Source: Rhodospirillales bacterium
GTDB taxonomy: Bacteria; Pseudomonadota; Alphaproteobacteria; CACIAM-22H2
Reading direction: 5' to 3'
Assembly: GCA_016794025.1 (NCBI GenBank)
Contig: JAEUKX010000057.1
Span: 1 to 60,977, forward strand
Length of the DNA: 60,977 nt
Shown here: positions 43,900 to 52,544 of the stretch, one piece after another
Numbering within the stretch: position 1 is the first letter of the stretch
Layout of the letters: each line of letters opens with the position of its first letter
Translations under genes and position numbers: made by a program
Notes under the pieces: generated by a model
The model's database searches: none
What the model was told of the DNA's origin: nothing
The model's input: the letters and a program-made list of their open reading frames with translations, nothing else

Positions 43900-45225
43900 A
43901 TGAAGGCGGGCGTCGGCTATCTGCCCGTCGCAGTTGCCGCATTACTGGCCCGTCTTTCCTTCGCCCTCTGGTTGCCGATCGATCGTGCCGATCGGGTTGT
44001 CCCGGATTCCGGGCAGTATCTGGATGCCATGCATATGTCGATGTGGGGGCTGCCCGAGCGCATGCCGCTCTATCCGGCGTACCTTTGGTTGGTGAGCCAA
44101 CTCACCGGAAACGTCGGCGAGCTTTGGCCGGTCCTGGGCCAGTGTCTGCTCGACACCGGCACATGCCTGACGATTGCTGCCATGGCGGACAGGATCTATC
44201 CGCGTGCCGGACTGCCCGCCGGATTGGTCGCCGCATTCAATCCGGTGCAGATCGTCTATGCCGGCTTCATCCTTACCGACACGCTGTTCGTGTTCTTCGC
44301 CACACTCGCGTTGTGGCGGCTGGTCGTCTGGTCGGAGACACTACGACCGGCCGAGGCGCTGCGCGCCGGTGCCTTCATTGCGTTAGCCCTGCTCGTACGC
44401 GTTCACATCTGGCCATTTGCGGTCCTGTTGCCTGCCTACGCAATATTCGTCGGCCTGCGTCGTTCGCAACTCGCTCGATCTGCCATGGGCGCGGCCATCC
44501 TCGCAGTTTCGGTTGTCATGCCGCTGGGTGCGACGGCGGTCATCAATCGGGCAAACTTCGGAACCTTCGCGCTGACCACACAAGGCGGCGAGCATGTGCT
44601 TTACTGGATCGTGCCGCTGCTGCGCGAAGAGCAGTTCGGCACGGGCTACGCGGATGAACGCGAGCGACTATATGACAAATTCAGCGCGCGCTATCCGGGC
44701 CCAGTCGGCCTCGATCCGTTCATCAAGGCGGACGCACAGATGGCGCTGGCGCGAGAAGCGATGGAAGGTGTCGGCATAAGCGCAATCGTGCGCACCTGGG
44801 CCAAAGGCATGGTAGTCAACCTTTTCGCGCCGGCCCTCACGCAGGTTCCGGCGGTTGCCAGATTGCCGCGAGCCTCGTGGTATGCGACGGATGGCGATAG
44901 CCTGCCCGCGCGACTGAAAAATTATTTCCGCGCGGCGGAAGGCGGTGCGTTCGCCGCCTATCTGGCCGCGGGTCTGGCAATCGAAACGATACTGCGCGTG
45001 GCGGCACTCTGCGGTCTATTCGTGCTCGTGCTACGCCATCGCATGATGCCGTCCCTCGTGCTGCTGGCCTGCTGGGCGGTATTCACGCTCCTCATTGCCG
45101 GACCGGTCGTGGCGCCCAAGTATCGGCTGCCGGCCGAACCCGTCTTCTGCATCTTCATCGGCGCGGCGATTGCGCGCGCATTCATATCTTCCAGCGCGCG
45201 CGCCAATCCTGCCACATCAGGATGA
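43900..45225 (+). CDS. Multi-pass membrane protein, GT-C (GT39/GT87-like) glycosyltransferase
   Basis: A 441-residue integral membrane protein with about eight to ten hydrophobic segments. The early acidic stretch VVPDSGQYLDAM, followed by PLYPAYLWLVSQ and a conserved TDTLFVFFATLALW, resembles GT-C enzymes that use lipid-linked sugars (ArnT/PMT-like). It probably works on the periplasmic side. The final 44 bases overlap the antiparallel asnB copy 2. Confidence 0.75.
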   Translation: MKAGVGYLPVAVAALLARLSFALWLPIDRADRVVPDSGQYLDAMHMSMWGLPERMPLYPAYLWLVSQLTGNVGELWPVLGQCLLDTGTCLTIAAMADRIYPRAGLPAGLVAAFNPVQIVYAGFILTDTLFVFFATLALWRLVVWSETLRPAEALRAGAFIALALLVRVHIWPFAVLLPAYAIFVGLRRSQLARSAMGAAILAVSVVMPLGATAVINRANFGTFALTTQGGEHVLYWIVPLLREEQFGTGYADERERLYDKFSARYPGPVGLDPFIKADAQMALAREAMEGVGISAIVRTWAKGMVVNLFAPALTQVPAVARLPRASWYATDGDSLPARLKNYFRAAEGGAFAAYLAAGLAIETILRVAALCGLFVLVLRHRMMPSLVLLACWAVFTLLIAGPVVAPKYRLPAEPVFCIFIGAAIARAFISSSARANPATSG

Positions 45226-47122
45226 CCCACAACGCATACTGGTGATTTGCGCGGCCGGAAAGATGTTCGGCCCATAGCGCGCGCACGGGCGCCGGATCGA
45301 GCAGGCCGCCGGCCGCGAGTGCCGCCGGCGACAGCAGGTTCTCCGCCCAATCGCGTAGTCGCCCGCGCAGCCAAGCGTCGATAGGGATCGCGAATCCCAT
45401 TTTTGGACGCTCGAACAAGCTGCGCGGAACATAACGTTCCAGGACCGCGCGCAGCGGGTACTTGCCACGCCCCCCCGCCATCTTGAAATCAGGGGGTAGT
45501 GTCCACGCGTACTCGATGACGCGATGATCCAGAAGCGGCTCGCGCCCCTCAAGTCCCACCGACATCGTCGCGCGATCGACCTTGGCGAGGATGTCGTCGG
45601 GCAGGTATGTCAGCGTGTCGAGCGCCTGGGCGCGTGCCGATGCTTCCGGGATATCGTCGCGGAAAGATGCGTCCCAAAGCACTCCGCGTATCTCGGTCGG
45701 ATTCGGAGCGATCCGGGCGGGATCTGGCCACTGACTGACAAGACGGCGATAGATGTCGTCGGGATCTGTCAGGGCCATCAACGCCGCAGTCTTGTGAAGC
45801 TTTTCGCCGATCCGGCGCGGTACGCGGTCTTCGGGCAGGAGCCGGGCAATCGAGTCCCATGCGGCCGGAGACAGAAGCCGGATCGCGCCTGCAGCCGTGC
45901 GCCGCGCGATACGACCGGCCGGGCTGTCGAAGCGGGTCAGGTTCTCGATCCAGCTGTAGCGATTGTAGCCTGCAAAACCTTCGTCGCCGCCGTCTCCGGA
46001 TAGCGCAACCGTCACATGCTTGCGCGCCATTGCCGACACCAGCGCGGTCGGGATTTGCGAGGGGTCGGCAAACGGCTCATCCCATGTATGGGACAAGCCG
46101 GGAATCAGCGCGATCGCGTCTTCGGGCGCCAGATAGTGTTCGGTATGGTCGGTACCGAGATGGCGAGCGACCTCTGCGGCGTCCCTTGCCTCGTCGTAGC
46201 CGGGTTCGCGGAAGCCGATCGTAAAGGTGCGTACGGGCCGGGGGCTCTGAGCCTGCATAAGGGCCACGACGAGAGAGGAATCGATTCCACCCGAAAGAAA
46301 CGCCCCGATGGGAACGTCGGAAACCATGCGCAGCTTGACGCTGTCGCGAAGCAGGCCGTCGAGACGTTCTATCTCGGAGGCCGGATCGATCCGGCGGCCC
46401 CATTGCGCCCGGCCGGCGATGGCATGCGCGCGGAAATCCCAGAAGGTCGATATCGTCGGGTCGCCGTCGGGCCCCAATTCGAGGATGCTTCCGGGGGGAA
46501 GTTTGCGCGCCTCGCGGTAGATCGACGCGGGGGCCGGCACATAGCCGTGTCGAAGGTAGGAAGCGAAGGCCGACTCGTCGAGCGTCCATTGGCCGTCAGG
46601 AAGCGCACGCAACGCCTTCAATTCCGATCCGAACGCGATGCGCCGGCCATTCCACGCATAGTACAGAGGCTTGACGCCGAGACGATCGCGCACGAGGAAC
46701 AGGCGGCGATCGGCCGCGTCCCAAAGCGCGATGGTGAACATTCCGATGACCCGTTCGAGTGCCGCCGCGAGCCCCTGGCGCGCGACCGTTTCCACGAATA
46801 CCTCTGTGTCCGATGTGCCCCGCAGCTTCACGCCCTGTGCAAGGAGCGGCGCCCGCAGCTGGTCATGGTTGTAGAATTCGCCATTGAAGGCGATGGTCCA
46901 GCGTCCGTCCGCCGACGTCATCGGCTGGAAGCCGGTGGGCGTGAGGTCGATGACCGCGAGCCGCCGGTGCCCGAGGGCAACGCCATGTTCCGCGCGGGTC
47001 CAGAAACCTTCCCCGTCGGGACCGCGGTGGGCAATGGCATCGCACATTGCCTGGACTGCGTGCCGCAAACCGGTGTCGTTCAGCGAACGCGTTCGATCAA
47101 AAAGCCCAGCTATGCCGCACAT
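45182..47122 (-). CDS. asnB: Asparagine synthase-like glutamine-dependent amidotransferase (copy 2)
   Basis: A 646-residue AsnB-type enzyme. It has Cys2 in MCGIAGLF, RGPDGEG, the PP-loop LSGGIDS and SGDGGDEGFAGY. This is the common XrtA/exopolysaccharide-associated style. I chose ATG at 47122 because Cys2 must be next to the initiator; a longer frame upstream would bury it. It is transcribed away from lptE and overlaps the plus-strand GT-C gene at its end. Confidence 0.92.
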   Translation of the reverse strand: MCGIAGLFDRTRSLNDTGLRHAVQAMCDAIAHRGPDGEGFWTRAEHGVALGHRRLAVIDLTPTGFQPMTSADGRWTIAFNGEFYNHDQLRAPLLAQGVKLRGTSDTEVFVETVARQGLAAALERVIGMFTIALWDAADRRLFLVRDRLGVKPLYYAWNGRRIAFGSELKALRALPDGQWTLDESAFASYLRHGYVPAPASIYREARKLPPGSILELGPDGDPTISTFWDFRAHAIAGRAQWGRRIDPASEIERLDGLLRDSVKLRMVSDVPIGAFLSGGIDSSLVVALMQAQSPRPVRTFTIGFREPGYDEARDAAEVARHLGTDHTEHYLAPEDAIALIPGLSHTWDEPFADPSQIPTALVSAMARKHVTVALSGDGGDEGFAGYNRYSWIENLTRFDSPAGRIARRTAAGAIRLLSPAAWDSIARLLPEDRVPRRIGEKLHKTAALMALTDPDDIYRRLVSQWPDPARIAPNPTEIRGVLWDASFRDDIPEASARAQALDTLTYLPDDILAKVDRATMSVGLEGREPLLDHRVIEYAWTLPPDFKMAGGRGKYPLRAVLERYVPRSLFERPKMGFAIPIDAWLRGRLRDWAENLLSPAALAAGGLLDPAPVRALWAEHLSGRANHQYALWVILMWQDWRARWKI

Positions 47123-47243
47123 TTCGACTTCCGTTGCCGGACGCGCCGGCTTGAATTGGCGCGGCCCGCTGACGTTCTCGCCCGGCGGGCCACCCCGATG
47201 CAAGTGGCGGTACGCCAGACGGCGCTTGCGCTCGCAAAATCGC

Positions 47244-47255
47244 CCTGATATCAGG
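47244..47255. repeat. 12-base perfect palindrome just upstream of lptE
   Basis: CCTGATATCAGG reads the same on both strands and ends 5 bases before the lptE start codon. It could be an operator or a chance palindrome. Its AGG also lies at a distance suitable for ribosome binding. Confidence 0.4.
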
Positions 47256-47260
47256 CGCAT

Positions 47261-47776
47261 ATGCGGGTGAACCAGAAACTCCGGGTGGCCGTCCTTATCG
47301 CCGCCGGTGCCCTCCTCGTTTCGGCCTGCGGCTTCCGGCCGCTGCTGGGCGCCTATCCCGATTCGAATGTCCAGGCGCGCCTTTCCGAGGTTCGCGTCGA
47401 GGCGATCCCCGATCGGTCGGGCCAGCTCCTGCGCAACCGCCTGCTCGATGCGCTTGGATCGCGGGGGGTCTCCCGATACACGCTGAGCGTCCAGCTTCGC
47501 GAACCGCGTCAGGTCCTGGCGGTGCGGCGTGACGACGTCATCAGCCGGACCGGCTATACGGCCACCGCAAACTTCTCGCTGAGCGAGATCGGCGGGAAAT
47601 CGATTTTTGCAGGCACGTCGAGCTTCACGACGGACTACGAGATCACGAATTCCGAGTTCGCCACGCTCGCCAGTCGCGAGGACGCGCGCGATCGTACGCT
47701 TGAACTTGTCGGCAACGATATCCGCGCGCAGCTCGCCGTCTATTTCAACAACAGGGCCGCCGGCGTCACGCGCTAG
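47261..47776 (+). CDS. lptE: LPS assembly lipoprotein LptE
   Basis: A 171-residue lipoprotein. The signal peptide ends in a lipobox LVSAC with the acylated Cys at residue 23, followed by GFRPLLG, which is typical of alphaproteobacterial LptE. LptE plugs the LptD barrel and helps place LPS in the outer membrane. It lies convergent to lptD and the two stop codons share CTAG at 47773-47776. Alphaproteobacterial lptE is usually found beside leuS; no leuS is seen here. Confidence 0.88.
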   Translation: MRVNQKLRVAVLIAAGALLVSACGFRPLLGAYPDSNVQARLSEVRVEAIPDRSGQLLRNRLLDALGSRGVSRYTLSVQLREPRQVLAVRRDDVISRTGYTATANFSLSEIGGKSIFAGTSSFTTDYEITNSEFATLASREDARDRTLELVGNDIRAQLAVYFNNRAAGVTR

Positions 47777-49989
47777 AGCCCGGCGAAGCGGAATTCGCCA
47801 AGGTTCCTGAAGCCGAACCGGAAGAGCAGTGCCGTATCGGGCGGGATTTCCGCTCGACCGATATTCCGGCGGGTGAGATCAAGCCCCCAGATCAGGCAGT
47901 CGTCCTCGTAGATGAGCGTTGCGCCAGCCACGAGGATGCCCTTCTCGGCGGCATTCAGGGCCTCCGACACGCGCCCGCGAACGGACCAATTCTCGTCGAT
48001 CCGGCTGTTGAGCGAGTGCGCGATCTGGTTGATCGAGTTGACGGCGGAAGGCTGCAGCGCGCGATCAATGCGCACGTGCGAAACGCTGTAGGTCAACGCG
48101 CTGCCGCCGAATGCGGCGGTGGATATGGAGCGCTGGATCTCGCGCGTGGCGTTGTCCATCTGGAAGCCGTGCGTGACACGCATCCACGTCGCGGGGATGA
48201 AGATCGTTCGGCCGATCAGGTCGGAAAAGCGCGTGTCGATCCCCGATCCGCCTGCGGCCGCCGGCTCGGTCGTCGAGCGATATTGCTGGCCCAGGAACAC
48301 GGAGACGCGCTGCGAGGAAGAGCGCATCAGCTCGGTGTTCAAGCCGTAGACGAAGCGTTGACCGGATTCGAGGCGGTCGCGTCCGCTGAAGCGGTTCATC
48401 CGGAACAGGTTGGTATCGTCGAAAGTCAGGCCACGGCTGTCTTCATTCGGCAGGTTGCGCTGCGCGCCCATGTTGGGCGCCACGTACACGGCCGCCATCG
48501 GCTCGATAATCGTGCTTACAAGACCATGCCGGCGGACGAGCGGGTAGCGCCACGACATGGCGACCTGCGGCATCGCGCGGACATTTGTGCCGTTTTCAGT
48601 GGGCCGGAACTGGTCGGATGTCGGGCCGAGCTGCTGCACGTCGAATGCATCCGTCTGCACCGATGCCGTCAGCGTGTAGATCTCGCCGGACCGGGTCGTG
48701 TAGGGCAGTGTCCAGCCATTGACCATGCTCGCATGCCGCGATTCGGTGCCGCGACTGCGATGGACCACGACAGCATCGCCGTCGAAGGTGAATCGGCCGC
48801 CGGCAGCACCCTGCTCGCCTTCCCACCGGTACCGCGCGGCCGGAAGCACGAACGGCGTCAGACCGGGGTCATCCTCCGGACGCAGACCCTGGAAGGCCAT
48901 GAAGTCGACGACAGCATAGCCGCGGTCGTTGAAGCCTTCCGTATAGAGGCGGCTTTCGAGCGTGTTCTGCTGGAGAAAGTTGAATCTTTGCCGGAGGCGA
49001 TACCGATCGATGTAGGTTTTGTCGGAGGCGCGCATCGCCTCGAATCCCCAGCGCCAGGTGTCGTCGATATCGAAGCGCCCGTCGCCGCCGATATGGCCGC
49101 GCACGCGCGGAAAGCCTTCGCCTTCGCGGTTGGTGTTCAGTACCGAGCCGCTGAATTGCGCCTGACCGGCATTGAATCTCTGGCGATACTCGCCCGATAG
49201 CATCGGATTGTCGTTGAAGATGATGCTCGGCGAGATCGTCGCATCGCTTGTCGGCGAGATCACCCAGTAGTACGGCGTCGTCACCATGCCGCCGACGCGC
49301 GAGGACGTCGACAGTTCGGGCAGGAGAAATCCGGATTTGCGCTTCTCGGTCCCGTCCGGATGGGAGAAGTAAGGTGTGTACAGAACGGGCACGCCGGCGA
49401 TCTCTAGCCGGGCGTCGTCGTAGACGACCTCCTTCTTTTCCTGATCGTGCGTGATGCGCGAAGCGCGGATCTGCCAGGCCGGCGCACGGGTGGGATCGTC
49501 GCGGCAGGGCTCGCACGGGCTGTAGGTCGCCCGACGCATCACTGTCTTGCTGCCGTCCGCGCGCCGCGCGGTAACAGCGGCAAAGCGCGACTGGTCGGCG
49601 ATGATGAGGCGGAGGTTGCGCATGGCGCCCTCGCGCATGTCGTCCGTCAGTTCGACGAACTCGGCGAACAGCACCTCGCCGGACGGTTCGAGCAGCGACA
49701 CGTTTCCGGTGGCAGTGACCGTGTTGGTACGCCGGTTGTAGGTCAGCGTGTCGGTCTTCAGCAGGCGGTCGGCCTGCGAGATCTCGACATTGCCCTGGGC
49801 AGTGACCAGTCCCAGATCGTCATCCACAACGATTTCGTCAGCCCGCAGTAGGGCGGGAATGCCCGTGTCCGGGGCGCGCTGGGCCCATGCCGGCGTGCCC
49901 GCAACCAGGCCCGAGGCAAGAAGCGCAAGCGCGCAGAGGCGAGCGGCAAGGGCGCCGCCGATCTTGAAGGGGTTGCTCGGCGTTGCCAT
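47773..49989 (-). CDS. lptD: LPS assembly outer-membrane protein LptD
   Basis: A 738-residue outer-membrane protein. A signal peptide (about residues 1-36, ending AWA) is followed by an OstA/LptA-like domain (about 45-150) and the large C-terminal barrel with FSHPDGTEKRKSGF. Cysteines are at CEPC near residue 157 and CLIWG near the C-terminus, fitting inter-domain disulfides. It transfers LPS to the outer leaflet with LptE. It is divergent from rpe across 239 bases. Confidence 0.94.
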   Translation of the reverse strand: MATPSNPFKIGGALAARLCALALLASGLVAGTPAWAQRAPDTGIPALLRADEIVVDDDLGLVTAQGNVEISQADRLLKTDTLTYNRRTNTVTATGNVSLLEPSGEVLFAEFVELTDDMREGAMRNLRLIIADQSRFAAVTARRADGSKTVMRRATYSPCEPCRDDPTRAPAWQIRASRITHDQEKKEVVYDDARLEIAGVPVLYTPYFSHPDGTEKRKSGFLLPELSTSSRVGGMVTTPYYWVISPTSDATISPSIIFNDNPMLSGEYRQRFNAGQAQFSGSVLNTNREGEGFPRVRGHIGGDGRFDIDDTWRWGFEAMRASDKTYIDRYRLRQRFNFLQQNTLESRLYTEGFNDRGYAVVDFMAFQGLRPEDDPGLTPFVLPAARYRWEGEQGAAGGRFTFDGDAVVVHRSRGTESRHASMVNGWTLPYTTRSGEIYTLTASVQTDAFDVQQLGPTSDQFRPTENGTNVRAMPQVAMSWRYPLVRRHGLVSTIIEPMAAVYVAPNMGAQRNLPNEDSRGLTFDDTNLFRMNRFSGRDRLESGQRFVYGLNTELMRSSSQRVSVFLGQQYRSTTEPAAAGGSGIDTRFSDLIGRTIFIPATWMRVTHGFQMDNATREIQRSISTAAFGGSALTYSVSHVRIDRALQPSAVNSINQIAHSLNSRIDENWSVRGRVSEALNAAEKGILVAGATLIYEDDCLIWGLDLTRRNIGRAEIPPDTALLFRFGFRNLGEFRFAGL

Positions 49990-50062
49990 TCGTCGCGGAT
50001 ACAGGGGTCGTGAAGCTGAAATTTCGTTGACTTACGGGGCGTTGGAACCCCGGCGGAGGCGG

Positions 50063-50068
50063 ATTATA
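50063..50068 (-). promoter_or_regulatory. Candidate -10 element for lptD
   Basis: On the minus strand this reads TATAAT, a perfect -10 match, 73 bases before the lptD start. No good -35 box is seen 16-18 bases further upstream. The 239-base lptD-rpe gap also holds a short C/G hairpin (50035-50052) but nothing else that I recognise. Confidence 0.35.
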
Positions 50069-50228
50069 GCGACGGACATCCGGCTTTCCATTGGATAAAT
50101 TCGGACGGTTCCAGCGTTGTTATCGCGCATTTCGGGGCTGATTGGCTTGCGACCTACCATCCCTTGCCGCAACGTCCCGCAACCTGTTACATGAGCCGGA
50201 ATCACGGCCTCAAGCCCAGAGACCCGTC

Positions 50229-50903
50229 TTGCGCCAGCCCCTTCGCCTCGCACCGTCGATCCTGTCGGCTGATTTCGCCGCGCTGGGCGCCGAGGTGCGC
50301 GCAATGGAGGCAGCTGGCGCCGACTATATCCACGTCGACGTGATGGACGGCCATTTCGTCCCCAACATCACTCTTGGGCCAGCCATCGTCCGGGCAATCC
50401 GCCCCCACACGAATTTGCCGCTCGACGTGCATCTGATGATCTCGCCGGTCGATCCTTTCGTGAAGGATTTCGCTGAGGCGGGGGCCGACATCATAACCGT
50501 TCACCCCGAGGCGGGACCGCACGTCCACCGGACAATTCAGCTCATCAAGGGCCTCGGAAAGAAGGCGGGTCTGTCCCTCAATCCCGGCACGCCGGTCGAA
50601 GCGGTCGACCCGCTGCTCGCCGATCTCGATCTCGTGCTCGTGATGTCCGTCAATCCTGGCTTCGGCGGACAGAGCTTCATCGAAGGAGCGCTCGGGAAGA
50701 TCGCCGCGCTGCGAGGACGGATTGACCGGCTGGTTGGCGGAAGCGAGCGACGCATCGATCTTGAGGTCGATGGCGGCATCAATGTCGAAACCGCGCCGCG
50801 TGCTCGGGCAGCGGGTGCCGACGTTTTCGTGGCAGGCACGGCGGGCTTTGCGGGCGGCCCGGCGAAATACGCCGAAAACCTGCGACGCCTGCGCGGAGCT
50901 TAG
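50229..50903 (+). CDS. rpe: Ribulose-phosphate 3-epimerase
   Basis: A 224-residue TIM-barrel enzyme that interconverts ribulose 5-phosphate and xylulose 5-phosphate. The metal-binding residues are in HVDVMDGHFVPN, LDVHLMI and VDGGIN. I chose TTG at 50229, since the family N-terminus (RLAPSILSADF) follows at once; another TTG at 50142 would add 29 atypical residues. It is followed after 3 bases by the heparinase-like gene. Confidence 0.93.
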   Translation: MRQPLRLAPSILSADFAALGAEVRAMEAAGADYIHVDVMDGHFVPNITLGPAIVRAIRPHTNLPLDVHLMISPVDPFVKDFAEAGADIITVHPEAGPHVHRTIQLIKGLGKKAGLSLNPGTPVEAVDPLLADLDLVLVMSVNPGFGGQSFIEGALGKIAALRGRIDRLVGGSERRIDLEVDGGINVETAPRARAAGADVFVAGTAGFAGGPAKYAENLRRLRGA

Positions 50904-50906
50904 GTC

Positions 50907-52544
50907 GTGCCCGCGCGTCAGCGCCGCTCCGGCTTTCGCGATTTCTGGAACGGCAGTTTCCTCTATTCGATGCTGCTGGGCGGACGCGCGCCCAAACGCC
51001 TGCTGCGACTGGCGCCACCACCACTGCCCGGCAACCGTGCGCGCGGTGAAGCGATCGTTTCAGGCAAGCTCGTGTGTGCCGGCCGGGCCCTCGTCGCCGA
51101 GCGGCCGGACTGGCTTGCCGCCGATCTCTCGCTTGCCGCACGTGCCGAACTCAATTCCTTCGAGTGGCTCGACGATCTTGCTGCAGTGGGAAACGAACAG
51201 GCCCAGACGCGCGCCCGCGCACTCGCCGAAGACTGGATCGCCGGAAACCCGACATGGCGGGCGGGTGCCTGGGACGCCGAGCCGACCGGCCGGCGTTTGG
51301 CCGCGTGGCTATCCCATGCGCCGTTCCTGTCGCGCGGAGAGGGCGATCGGCTGGGGCCGCAGCTGCTTGAATCCGCCAGCCGGCAGGCACGACACCTCGC
51401 GCGCGCATGGCGAACCGCACGGCCTGGTCTGCCGCGCCTCGCGGCGCTGCGTGGGCTGATCTATGCGCATTCGTGCGGACTCATCGCGCAGTCCGGCACA
51501 GCAGGTGCTGCCCGCGCGCTGGCGAGCGAGGTCGCCACCCAGATCCTGCCTGACGGGTTTCACGCCGAGCGTGGCAGTCACGCGCAGTTCGCCGCGCTTT
51601 CCGCGCTTGTCGACGCGCGTCTGGCGCTCGAGGCAGCCGGCGCGAACGTGCCCGAAGCGGTCCACCGGGCGATCGAAGGGCTCGCCCCGGCGCTTCGATT
51701 TTTCCGTCACGGCGACGGCGGGCTGGCGCTTTTCGAGAACTCCAACATCGAAGACCCCCGCGCGATAGACGAGGTTCTTTCCCGCGCGCAGACACCGGCT
51801 CCGCCGCCGACGCGAGCCACGTCGGCCGGCTTCGAGAGGGTCGTTGCCGATCGCACGCTCGTCCTCCTCGACGCTGGTCAGCCGCCGGCGCTAGGCTTCG
51901 ATGCGAACGGCCATGCGGGTGCCCTGTCGATCGAGATTTCCTGCGGACGCGAACGGCTCGTCGCGAATTGTGGTGCCGGCCCTCGCGACGATTCCGAATG
52001 GTCGCTGGCGTTGCGGGCCACAGCCGCACATTCGACACTGACGCTCGAGGACACGAGTTCCTCCGAACCGATTCCCGGCAGGGTCACGCGCCGTGCAGCG
52101 AGCGTCACGTCGACGCGCGACGAGGCGGAGGGCAATGTCTGGCTCGAGGCAAGTCATGACGGGTATGTTGGCCTGTTCGGCTTCCTCCATCAGCGACGCC
52201 TGTTCATCGCCAACGACGGGCACGACATCCGGGGCGAGGACGCGCTTGTTCCTGCTCCCGGTGCCGCCGTTGCACCATCGGCGCGCTTTGCCATCCGGTT
52301 CCATCTTGCTCCCGAGCTGCAGGCCTCCGTCATCCAGAACGGGGCGGCAGCGCTGCTGCGCACGCAATCCGGCCAAGCTTGGCGACTTCAGGTCGCGGGG
52401 GCAACGCTGGAGCTTGGCGAGAGCGTTTCCTTTGCGGTGCGCGGCAGCGCCCGGCGCGCCGAACAGCTTGTTGCCGCGGGCACGGCAGGTGCGCAGGGCA
52501 TTTCCGTCAAATGGGCCCTCAAGGCGATAGCTGCAGCACGATGA
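50907..52544 (+). CDS. Heparinase II/III-family protein
   Basis: A 545-residue protein of the heparinase II/III group: an N-terminal helical toroid (about residues 60-320, with PDGFHAERGSHAQF) and a C-terminal beta domain. In other alphaproteobacteria this gene lies near htpX, rsmB and purH; here htpX and rsmB are a few genes away. The polysaccharide lyase substrate is unknown. No signal peptide is evident. GTG at 50907 is the likely start. Confidence 0.83.
   Translation: MPARQRRSGFRDFWNGSFLYSMLLGGRAPKRLLRLAPPPLPGNRARGEAIVSGKLVCAGRALVAERPDWLAADLSLAARAELNSFEWLDDLAAVGNEQAQTRARALAEDWIAGNPTWRAGAWDAEPTGRRLAAWLSHAPFLSRGEGDRLGPQLLESASRQARHLARAWRTARPGLPRLAALRGLIYAHSCGLIAQSGTAGAARALASEVATQILPDGFHAERGSHAQFAALSALVDARLALEAAGANVPEAVHRAIEGLAPALRFFRHGDGGLALFENSNIEDPRAIDEVLSRAQTPAPPPTRATSAGFERVVADRTLVLLDAGQPPALGFDANGHAGALSIEISCGRERLVANCGAGPRDDSEWSLALRATAAHSTLTLEDTSSSEPIPGRVTRRAASVTSTRDEAEGNVWLEASHDGYVGLFGFLHQRRLFIANDGHDIRGEDALVPAPGAAVAPSARFAIRFHLAPELQASVIQNGAAALLRTQSGQAWRLQVAGATLELGESVSFAVRGSARRAEQLVAAGTAGAQGISVKWALKAIAAAR

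Noticed and set aside
50035..50052. Hairpin CGGGG...CCCCG in the lptD-rpe gap, considered as a terminator.
   Set aside because: Only 5 base pairs, no T-run, and it lies between divergent genes.
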